Part shown: piece by piece, positions 44,664-53,764 of the stretch | How the letters are laid out: each line of letters starts with the position of its first letter | Numbering within the stretch: position 1 is the stretch's first letter | Assembly: GCA_015499985.1 (NCBI GenBank) | Contig: JAAAUF010000136.1 | Location: 1 to 53,764, forward strand | DNA length: 53,764 nt | Direction: 5' to 3' | From: Haplosporangium gracile | Lineage: Eukaryota > Mortierellomycota > Mortierellomycetes > Mortierellales > Mortierellaceae | Made by a program: the position numbers and the translations under genes | Notes under the pieces: model-generated | Database searches by the model: none | Told to the model about the DNA's origin: nothing | What the model saw: only the letters and a program-made list of their open reading frames with translations

Positions 44664-46212
44664 ATGATTACCCCCAAGGAGGCCAGCACACCCGACATTG
44701 TCGCCACCGAGAACACTGCCAAGGCTGGCAGCAGCAGCAGCAACCCCTTCTTGACTGCTGATGAGACCCACGACAGAGCCATCAACCTCGTCTTGGATAC
44801 CTCCCCCTTCCTGCGCGGTGGAGCCTCCAAGCTGAGAGCCCTGGCGGACAAGTTCTTTACCATCCCCGAGGTCCTGAACGAGATCAGGGACAAGCAGGCC
44901 CGCAAGGATCTCGACATGCTTCCCTTTGATATCCAGGTCATCAACCCCAACGAGTCCTCTGTCCGCGCCGGTTAGTTTTCTTCTTCCGGCACTTTCTTTA
45001 TCATCCTCTGTGGACTTTCCTAGCAGCACACACGTTCCTCATTTTGTATATGACCAATGCCTGCGGTGTGAGCTGTTTATATAACCTTCATTTATTGATA
45101 TGAAACAATTCTTAGTTGCTGCGTTTGCCAGGAAGACAGGAGATTCCGCTGTTTTGTCCGCAACCGATCTCCGTGTCTTGGCCCTGACCTACCAGCTTGA
45201 ATTCGAGAACTGTGGCATGAAGCGTATCCGCACTGAGCCTGTCCGCGCCAACGTCCAGCCCACCAGCAACAAGTCCCCAGCAACCCCCAGACGCACCAAA
45301 AACTCTGCAAAGGAAATCATTGGCGACTTCGAGGATGAGGAGCCTACTACAACTGATACAACCACCGAGGACAACCAACAACAGGAGCAAGGAAACACTG
45401 TTTTGGAGGAGGAGGAGGAGTCTGATGGTGATGAGGAAGAGGCGGCAGTCGAGGATCAGGATGTTCAGGAGATTTCAGGAAAGCTGGAGAACTTGACGAC
45501 AGAGGAGGGAAAGACCGAGTCTGCAGAGCAGGAGGAGACCCCAGCAGCGCCAGCAGAGGAGAACAACAACAACGAGGATGATGACGATGATGGCGAGTGG
45601 ATCACACCCGAGAATGTCAAAAAGTTCAAACGTCACGGCACATTGAAGCCCAAGAAGAAGGTCCGCAAGACGCTCTTGATGCAGGTTGCCTGTACGACGG
45701 CCGATTACGCAATGCAGAACGTTCTCCTCCAGATGGGTCTCAACCTGTTGTCGATCGACGGACTCCGGATCAGCAAAGTCAAGAATTGGGTCCTGAGGTG
45801 CCATGCCTGCACTAAGGTGACCCACGATATGGAGAAGAAGTTCTGCCCCAGCTGTGGAAACGCGACCTTGATGAGGACCTCAACCAGCACGGACCAGAAC
45901 GGCAATGTCAAGTACTACCTCAAGAAAAACATGGTCTACAACCTCCGCGGCACCAAATACTCGATCCCTACCCCCAAGGGTGGTCGCAAGAACAATGATT
46001 TGATTTTGAGAGAGGACCAGCGCGAGTTTGAACTGTCGATGAAGTTTCAGAGACGCCAGAAGAAGATTGATGCTTTTGACCCGGATTACGTGCCCCGTCT
46101 GCTTGAGGGCCAGATCGATGTCAGGAACCCCTTTGGAGCACCTGTCATCGGATATGGCAAGCGGAACCCAAACGCTGTCAAGAAGAACCAGACCCTCAGG
46201 AGGAGGAGATAG
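44664..46212 (+). CDS. NOB1: NOB1, PIN-domain endonuclease for 18S rRNA maturation
   Basis: Exons 44664-44970 and 45116-46212 encode 467 aa. Nob1 cuts 20S pre-rRNA at site D in late cytoplasmic pre-40S particles. The PIN domain is split by the intron: LVLDTSPFL (Asp45), FFTIPEVLNEIRDKQARKDL (Glu73), SSVRAVAAFARKTGDSAVLS and ATDLRVLALTYQLE (Asp120) supply the acidic metal-binding residues. A central linker of about 130 residues is strongly acidic (EEEEESDGDEEEA). It is followed by GEWITPENVKKFK and the zinc ribbon RCHACTKVTHDMEKKFCPSC, then GRKNNDLILREDQREFE and a basic tail ending TLRRRR. The N-terminus carries a ~35-residue Ser/Thr extension before the PIN core compared with yeast. The start is the first ATG. 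The leader is only 158 bp from the UBE3A stop. Confidence 0.96.
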
Positions 46213-49103
46213 AGATCTTGTCAAGGATACCCTTCTTCTTCTTGCGCACTCTTTTTCTCATACTTATTTTGTTATCTACCATTTATTTTTTTACATTTGC
46301 ATCCGCCATTAAAAACAATTTCCCTCTCTTCACATCCCTGAGCCTGTCATTCTTTCCAACCCCCTGCCCCCAGCACAGAACAAAGACAGGCTCAATACGT
46401 AGCGCCGCCCGAGAGAGGTACCCCTACCACACGTGACATCTAGTCCCAGTCAGCCTGTCCGTAGGACATTTGTGACCCGTTTCTTCCTTGCAATTTGAAA
46501 TCAGAAAAAGGAAAAAAGGGGTCGCAGCACGCCATTTTTCGCAAAGTTGACTGATTTTCAACCTCTTCCCATCAAGGACCCTTCGCTCTCCTCTCTCTCT
46601 CCCTCTATCGCTCAATCCCCCTTTCTTGTCTCTCTCTCTTTTTCTCCTTGGCAAAAATAACACGCCTCTCCTCTCATTTCCTAACGTCCCTTTTACTTGT
46701 GTATGTCGCTTGCATGTTTACTCCAGCTTTACTCTGACTCCCGTCACCTGCCGCATGCTGTGGTGTAAGTGGGGTGTGGACATACCCAATTGCCTGGTTG
46801 CATGTTGTGCTTAACTGGCCAAATCATCTTTACCGCTCGATCCCCCTCGTCTCTCGACTCAACTGAACGACAGGCGTTGTTACACCTGCATTCCTTATCC
46901 ATGGAAACAGTTGTGATGACGAATTTTGGACCGCCGTTTGTAATGAATAACGGCGGCTCTACCTCACTACCAGTTCTTCATCAGTTCTTTGTATTTTTTA
47001 CTTTACTATATCTATTCAGTCATCGCCCTTTTACCTCACTATTCACGCCTTCGTGTGTTATCGACGCGATCGACCTCACGCACTTCACTCACTCACTCAC
47101 TCACCTACGCATAATATTTTTTTTTCGCTGATTGTTGGTCCACAACAAAAATATGCACATGCTAAAGTGTGGTCCAAACACAGTTTGAAGGGAGGACTGA
47201 GTGGGAAGGGAGTTGTCTCGCTTGCTTTCTATTTTTTTTTTTCATGGTCAGAACACAGTTTGAACAGAGAACAGAGAACAAAGCAGGGGGCAGTGTGATT
47301 GTAATACTTCTTGTCCGACCAAAACATTCATTCAAAATCATTATTGTTCATTCAGCTTTCAATGACTTCCCATTCACGCGTCTCTTCGAAGACACACTTC
47401 ATTTTCATTTTTTTTTCGGTCACGCTCATGAGTCTCAAGAAAGTATCCTTTGCACATAAAAACTAGGAGTTAATTTTTTTTCTTTCAATGCAAAAAGTCA
47501 AAAAGTTCTCCTTTGCGTAATGAGGACGCGTCCTCTTCTTTATTTGTCAATCGATCCAATGGATTGTGGCCGCAGCTTCATAAGTAATGTGAGAGAAGAG
47601 ATATGGATGAAAAAAGGAAGAAAGGAACTGAAGGTGGGTTATTGAAAACCGGCGTTATTCCTTCCCCTCAGGCCTCGAAGTTCTTCCACTCTTCCTCATT
47701 CCTTAAGCCCTTTACCCCTTTCTTTCAATATTTATCAACAGAAAGCTCTTCAACCTTCACGTTCCTCCCCCTTTTTCCCCGTTAAAGGGACAACTGACAA
47801 TCAAAATCAATATCCAACGCAGCAGTAAGCAGCGGGTTAAAGGCAAAAGAAGCGTTCATGTGTAACTGAGGCCGTCCCATGGTGATTGGGAGTGAGCAAT
47901 TGGCGAAGAACCTTCTGATATCGTGTCATCGCGTGGAGCTTTTGCTGTGGACTACCTTGTTTTTTTGTATTCTTTCCCTGTCCATATCCATGTCCATGGC
48001 CATGTTCTGATCGTGTTTACAAACTTTCAGAGATACCGTTCTGTTTGTTGTTTGTTGTTGTTGTGCGTGGTGGTTGTGTACATCATCATCCTCCACTGCT
48101 GCAAGGTGTGTGTATTTTTTTATTTATCCCTGTTTGCATTCGCCTCTTTCTGTGTTGTTGTTGTACTTGCGCCCAGCCAATGGACGGCGAGAGAAACTAT
48201 GCCATCCATTGTCTCTCTTTCAGTCAGTCAGAAGTCAGTCAGTCAGTTCCTGTTATGTTGACGGTTGACGATGTGTGTTGTATCCCTGACGAACACAAAA
48301 AAAAGGCTCAACTTTTTTTTTCCTTACTCATTCACCTTCCTTCCTTTTCGCCCTCCTCCTCCCCCTCGGATCCTGGATATCCGATATGTAACCGCAAATG
48401 GCAACATTTTACTTTCTCTTTCTTACCGTTTCTCCTTTCCATTTCCCCGTTGTGAAAAATAACTCTGAAAAGAAAAAGAGACGACTTTTGTTTCCAGGAT
48501 AGCATCATCGGACACTCCACCAGCGCAATTGACCGATGATAATCGGTCCCTATTCAATTGTATCCGCCATGACAACGACCTCTGTGTGTAATGGATTGAC
48601 CCTTTTTTTTTTTCTCATTCTCATCGCCACTTCACTTTCTTATTTCTTTATCCTTCTTCTCGTCATTTTCTACCTCTTCTTCTTCCTTTTCTTCTATTCT
48701 TTTCTTCTATTCTTTTCTTCTCTATTTTCTTTACAACTTTGTATTTAAACATTCGATCTGCCTTTTGCATGTTCTTATATTTACTTTTCTTTTCTTTTTC
48801 TTGTTTTCTGTACGTTCTTTCCTCCGACCCAACAGCCATCCCGTTTACTTGTACTTTATACCCTGTAGTCAGTCCACGAGACCCTATATTCTCGGTCAAT
48901 TGCAGTTCGACTTTTTTCATTTCTCTTCTTTCCTCGTCCTACCCTTCGAAGATCATATTTTTCTCATCTTTGCATTTCTTTGTCAGTGAACCAAGACTAC
49001 TGCCTACCTACCATTAGCCTCTCTAGTCCTGTTCTTGTCCTTTCAAACCGTGGAAAAAATTAACCAGCCCATCAAGGTCTCGGCACAACCATATGACGAC
49101 GAT
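46213..49103. other. 2.9-kb region without a convincing gene, upstream of the bZIP gene
   Basis: The plus strand is pyrimidine-rich with several short ATG frames between 48500 and 49000 that could be upstream ORFs of the bZIP mRNA. There is a CACGTG at 46430-46435 (GTCACGTGTGG on the minus strand), a CACT tandem at 47085-47104, and two copies of ACACAGTTTGAA (47178 and 47252). CAGT tandem repeats lie at 48222-48248. No conserved protein is recognisable on either strand. Confidence 0.5.
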
Positions 49104-51152
49104 ATGAACGGCCATCTAAACCAATACCCCACCGCAACCGCTGCAGCAACCTACAACCAGCACCAACCCGCGCAGCCTCAACAACATCATCATACACAGC
49201 GCATTCCTATTCCCTCTCGGAGTAGGAGTAACAATGGCAAGGACACCGACCATGGCCGGGACGCGCCAGAAAGTAACGGAGGTGGCGAGAACAACAACGA
49301 TGATGATCCAGAACATCTGCCAGACGACGATCTAATCCGGTGGGCAAATGCTCAATTCACAGTCGATTACCAACCAGGCGTCCATTCTTATGAGGACGAG
49401 CTTGCTCTCAAGATTGCGCATTCTCAGCGGCAACAGTATCATGCTCAGCAACAAGCTATGTTTCATCACCAGCAACAGTTGGGGCAGGGTCAGGGTCAGT
49501 TCCAGGCTGTCGACACTACTATGCACGGCGGATATATTGATTCGGCTTCCGCTCAAGGTATGACGGGCAGAAAGAGAGACAGGGAATGAAGAAAGAACAG
49601 CTGTATACGCGCATGCATGCCATGCAACGACACACACACACATATATATACTCGCTCACGTATACACATGGGCAATTTTTGCCACAATCAACCCTGTCCT
49701 CTCTTTTTTCGGCTCTGTGTCTCCTCGATGTCATTTCCCATTCTTGGTATTTTGCTGCCGGCCTCCCCCAACCTCATCCTCTGCATTACTCTACTGCGCA
49801 CCTCTCTCAGCATACTTGTACCATTCACCGTTTGAGTAGTTCATTGCCCCTGGTGAACTAACTCAAACTTTCGCTTTATGTTTTTATGTTTTTAACTCTA
49901 CTCTATTTTAGATTCGCGGACAGGCTTATCTCTCGTCGACCGGTCAAGGCAACGGAATCCCCAGCAGCAAGGAGGTGGACAGCTCCGTGTGCACTACGAT
50001 CCTCGCGTCCAACAACGCATCTACACTCAACAACAACAACAACAACAGGCTTACCTAATCCAACAACAGCAACAGTTTCAGGCATACCCTGCAGGAGGAT
50101 TCCCATCTTCACTACCGTCCTCTCTGCCTTCTCAGATGGCTGGCATCGCTATTCCTCAACAACAAGGAGCGGGTGGTGCACAACAATTTTTGGGTCACTT
50201 GCCCACCGCCGCCGCCAGCACCAGCAGCTCGGACGACCATTCATCAAGTAGTGCAACAACGACGACGACAACAGGGAACAGGGGTCGTGTCAATAGCGTC
50301 AGTGCCCTGTCCTCACTCTCACTCGTCTCACCCGGCCACACCCACCCCTCCAACCCCTCACTCGGCTACTTTTCTCACCAGGAGAAGCTCCAACAACTTG
50401 AGAATGAGCTGGAAGAGTACGAGAATGAGCTGGCAGAGGAACGACGTCTCCAGCAACAGGAGCGTGCCTCGTCGTCCTCGTCTGCTTCTTCTGCTGCTTC
50501 TGCAACAAACCAATTTCATCACCATCAGCAACATCAGCAACAGATTCACCAACGAGGGGGGTACCATCAGGATCAGGACCAGGACGATATGATGGACGAC
50601 ATGACCTTTAGTGCCACACATAGCGCTGTCCAATCCCCACAAGGCGACGCCATGAGCGACGATGATGACGACAGCCACAACCAATACCTCAACAACCAAA
50701 CCCTTTCCTTAGACCCCGAAGAAGCCGCTCGCCAAGCCGCAGCAGCAGAAGATGACAAGCGCCGTCGTAACACCGCAGCTTCAGCCCGGTTCCGTCAAAA
50801 GAAACGTCTCCGGGAACAGATCCTCGAAAAGACGGCCAAGGAGATGACTGCCAAATCCGAGCTCCTTGAGGCACGTGCGAGAGAGCTCGAGATGGAGATC
50901 AAGTGGTTGAGAGGGCTTATTGTTGAGAAAGGGAGTGCCTCGGTTGGACTTCAGGGAGTTGGACCGGCAGTATTACCCGGAGGAGTTGGAATGCCTGGAG
51001 GGGTGGGGTTGTTGTCAAGCTCGTTACCGAATTCGTCATCGTTTTTGAGACCAGAATCGTTTGCAGGATCTTCGAACGCCGCTACTGCTGTTAGGCGGCC
51101 ACGGAAAATCCCACCGCCCCTTGCTGCTAAACCTGCCCCGCCTCCCAACTAG
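49104..51152 (+). CDS. bZIP transcription factor, Met4/Cys3/Zip1-like basic region
   Basis: Exons 49104-49557 and 49912-51152 encode 564 aa. The basic region and zipper start at about residue 432: DDKRRRNTAASARFRQKKRL followed by REQILEKTAKEMTAKSELLE, ARARELEMEIKWLRGLIVEK. The core N-T-A-A-S-A-R-F-R is the form found in fungal regulators such as Met4, Cys3 and Zip1, which control sulfur assimilation and cadmium response. Group membership is inferred from this short region. Upstream lie Gln/His-rich and Ser/Thr-rich activation-like stretches (YTQQQQQQQQAYLIQQQQQF), a charged segment with a coiled coil (ENELEEYENELAEERRLQQQ) and an acidic patch (DDDDDSHNQY). The start is the first in-frame ATG after the leader (MNGHLNQYP). 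No ATG exists further upstream in this exon, but a missed 5' exon cannot be excluded. AATAAA follows at 51253. Confidence 0.88.
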
Positions 51153-53191
51153 AGGGCACTTTTTTGACAGGATCAAGGAACCACAAGGCATTTAAAACAT
51201 TAGCACTTTTCATTCACTCACATCGTCACATGATACACACACATCTCTGCATAATAAAATCTTCATTTTGCATTTTTTTCACTATCGTACCCATCTCAAC
51301 ATTCACACTTTCACATTTTCGGCCTTGGTCTGTGCTCATTTGACTGAAAAATGTGACGTGAACAGGAAAATGGTGAGAAAGAAGCTGGAGGTTATTGATC
51401 CCTAGAAGAATATATATCCTACGAGAAATAACTACTTAATGAAGTGGACAGAACCTGAGATGCAACAAAAAACATTCTTTTTCTTGCCCTTCCTTTCTTA
51501 CTCTCACCTCTTTCTCTCACTCTCACTTCCTTTCCTTGTCTTTTGTTCGCATTTCTTAGAAGCAATTAGCCATACTCTCTTTCACTCTCTGTCTTCTTTA
51601 ACGTATTTTTCTCCAGGGCGAACACAGCATGAGAGAGAACTGGACATGCTAATGAAAAATAGGGTCGGGACTTTTTTTTCCCCTCTTGGAGTGGTGATCG
51701 TGTCTGGTTTTGGATGAGGGACAGCGACAATTGTTGCGTAGATCCAGGTTGTGAACCGCACTGTGACTGGTAGATGACTCTTGCAAGAGTTTGGTATGTA
51801 GCCCCTTTCACTATCAGATGCCTCCCTTGGGCTGGTTATTTGAGAAATAAAATTATGTACAAAAAAAAAAGCTAGGTTTTTAGAAAGTTCCCTCAAACCT
51901 TCTGTCGTGTGAAAGGGGGTCGAGCGCATTTTCATATTCTTTTGTGTATCTCAACTTCTCAAGTTACACATACGCATTCATTGAATTAGGGTGACAGTTG
52001 GGCCTCATTTATTCTTTATTCCGATGCCTTTTTTGTGTTTGTTTTTTGTTCAATCCTTTATCCATCTTCTCACTTTCCTCTTTCTTTCGCCCCATCAAAC
52101 CGCTTTCTTACTTCGTACCTTTTGTACTCCTTATTTATATCATCTTTCTTCGCTCTATTGCATCACTTTGCCTAATATATATGTTGCCATTATTGTCTGA
52201 TGGAGTGAGAGGGATGTATGGAAAGAGGGAAAAAAAAAAAGTAATTCTGGAGGTGTTGAATGAGTAGAAGTAAACAAGGATTTTTTTCCTTTCTTTGATT
52301 TACTCCCTTTGACACCAATCAAAACACGTCTTCTGCGTTGAGGGTAGTGGGTTTGTGGATGTGCATTATCGTAGTTCGAGTTCCTGCAGTTGAAGGGTTT
52401 ACGTCAATTTTTTTTTTTGGAACGATTGTCCTTGGTGCTCTGTCCTATGTCCTCTATCCTCTTCACCCACACCCTTGCCCTTGACCTTGTTCTCCATTAC
52501 CTCTCCAACCCTTGGACGAAAAACTAATAATAATAATCAACAAACAAACCTGAAGCATTGGCGCTGAAAGAAGGCCCCTTGCTTCTTGGTTAATTAGTCT
52601 CAACAAGGACAAGGGCCAAGAAAAGAAAGAAAACATAACACGACCAAGTCTATTGCATCTATTGGAGACAGTAATTAGCTGCCCTTTTCGCTCTTTTTCC
52701 TTTTCCTTTATTTCGTTTCCCATCCTCTCCCATCTCTGGGAAGGTAAATTATCGAGTGACAATATATGGATGCCAAGTCAAAGGCAGGGAGGGGGGGAAC
52801 GTGGAGCCTAGAAGCATGAGATTTCGGACGGACTTTTTTTTTTTTCGTACGCAGTTTTTAGATTTCGAACGGACGATCCTTACATAAAGGCTGATTTCAC
52901 CTCCTCGCTTCGATGCTCTCGTTTTTTCTTCTCACACAAGCCACCCATCCTAACAATTCGATCGGACAGTGGAGGACGTTCTGTCTCTTCCATCCCTCCT
53001 TCTTCCCCTCACCAGGATGGTTCCACGTCATCATCCTCTCACACCTCTTATTCCTTGACTAACCTCCCCTTACTTCTATTTTTCTTCCCTTCGCTTTCAA
53101 CTTTCCCTCCACTTTTTCTCGCCTCTCCAAAAACATACACTTACTCACATACCGCACGCACCACACTCCTCTATTTTATCAATTCCAAATA
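51153..53191. other. 2-kb intergenic region, T-rich
   Basis: The 3' end of the bZIP gene is followed by long pyrimidine tracts on the plus strand (51470-51610, 52010-52170). No frame has a recognisable domain. A related pair, TTTCGGACGGAC (52823) and TTTCGAACGGAC (52863), occurs 40 bases apart around a T run. The stretch near 52900-53190 is probably the leader of the gene at the right edge. Confidence 0.45.
51253..51258 (+). terminator. Polyadenylation signal of the bZIP gene
   Basis: AATAAA about 100 bases after the stop codon at 51152. Confidence 0.5.
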
Positions 53192-53639
53192 TCCGGGGCA
53201 ACGTCTCCTTTTTCGACAACATCCTCTACCACTCCCACGTCGTCGATAACTTGCAGACACAATTTCCCCTTCCATCCCCCTTCTGATTCCGCGCCTTTTC
53301 GAGCTCAGTTTCACCCCCTTCCTATCACCGGTGAGAACCCGGACTCCCTGTCGTCCCTATCCAGATCGACGTTGTCCAGCCCCGCCGTCTCGTTCGTGCC
53401 CTGCACCGACCACCCATCCACCTCTTCCACCTTCTCCTCATCGTCGATTGAGGGCGAAGAATATTCACCTATTTTTTTTCATTATCTACAAGATCCCCCA
53501 CTCCCAAAAGTGCCGCGAGCACCCACCCTCCTAACGCCGCCGCCGCCGTCGCCCCCAAAGACCTGCGCCCGCGCCCGCGCCCGCGCCTTGTCAAATCGTC
53601 CGACAAGCTGCACGCTCAATCTTTGCTTGATCTGACAGG
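53192..53639 (+). CDS. Probable first part of a Ser/Pro-rich protein gene running off the window
   Basis: An open plus-strand frame reads SGATSPFSTTSSTTPTSS, then FPFHPPSDSAPFRAQFHPLP, ITGENPDSLSSLSRSTLSSP and FSSSSIEGEEYSP up to about 53470. After a T8 run (53472-53479) the coding-like text continues in a different frame: STRSPTPKSAASTHPPNAAA, VAPKDLRPRPRPRLVKSSDK and LHAQSLLDLTG, followed by a plausible donor GTAACA at 53640. The two parts join only if one extra T were present, or by an intron I could not place. No start codon is evident in frame, so the 5' end may be in an earlier exon. Composition suggests a disordered N-terminus of a regulatory protein. The family is unknown. Confidence 0.4.
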
Positions 53640-53764
53640 GTAACAATATCCGTTTCTCTCGACCCATCACACCCATCCTTTTCCATTCTATATCACAATT
53701 TTCTCTCGCTGCTTTCCCTCATTTCCCATATCTCGGGTTGTCCTACCCATCCTCGCAGCCTCTT

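Noticed and set aside
47170..47280. Paired ACACAGTTTGAA motifs as a possible mobile-element end
   Set aside because: Only 12 bases, same orientation, no terminal inverted repeats or target duplication seen.
48000..49000. Several hydrophobic plus-strand frames of 60-130 codons
   Set aside because: Encoded by CT/TTC pyrimidine tracts that give Phe/Leu/Ser-rich text by chance; kept only as possible uORFs.

Overview
The window is nuclear DNA of a filamentous fungus, most likely an early-diverging zygomycete of the Mortierella group (Mucoromycota). This is inferred from intron-rich genes with short GT-AG introns, T-rich leaders, long poly-Asn, poly-Gln and poly-Ser tracts inside conserved proteins, fungal-style TRP4 and TFIIH genes beside animal-like genes (UBE3A with an AZUL finger, BABAM1), a phytochelatin synthase, and a decayed F-box/LRR-type gene. 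I saw no rRNA, tRNA, CRISPR array or intact transposon. I assembled gene models by hand from conserved domains and splice sites. Every complete model gives a reading frame divisible by three.

Layout, left to right. 0.7-1.6 kb: 3' end of a G-protein alpha subunit gene (+). 2.6-8.1 kb: exportin-T (-), nine exons. 8.6-9.4 kb: an unrecognised three-helix membrane protein (+). 10.2-14.4 kb: a GT37-type fucosyltransferase on a multi-helix membrane module (+), with a 1.47-kb intron. 14.6-18.4 kb: APC/C subunit CDC16/APC6 (-). 19.1-20.6 kb: TRP4 anthranilate phosphoribosyltransferase (+). 21.0-21.6 kb: a diverged ~300-bp direct duplication. 21.9-23.7 kb: an unknown protein, possibly a degenerate nuclease fold (+). 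24.1-25.2 kb: F-box/LRR-like pseudogene (+). 25.5-26.5 kb: LITAF-domain membrane protein (-). 29.5-30.6 kb: secreted acidic protein with Kex2 sites (+). 31.0-33.2 kb: phytochelatin synthase with a presequence-like N-terminus (-).

34.7-40.2 kb holds three head-to-tail genome-maintenance genes on the minus strand: RAD1 (9-1-1 clamp), TFB4 (TFIIH p34) and BABAM1/MERIT40. They are separated by only 121 and 210 bp. A UBE3A-type HECT ubiquitin ligase (40.6-44.5 kb, +) diverges from RAD1 and is followed 158 bp later by NOB1 (44.7-46.2 kb, +), the 18S rRNA maturation nuclease. After 2.9 kb without a convincing gene comes a bZIP factor with a Met4/Cys3/Zip1-like basic region (49.1-51.2 kb, +). The window ends in what looks like the first part of another gene (+), whose frame shifts at a T8 run.

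Most genes are housekeeping: nuclear tRNA export, cell cycle, tryptophan synthesis, DNA repair, ribosome maturation. The most distinctive items are the presequence-bearing phytochelatin synthase, the membrane-module/GT37 fusion, the Kex2-processed acidic protein, the repair-gene cluster with a fungal MERIT40, and a recurring GTCACGTGT element about 85-110 bp before start codons.
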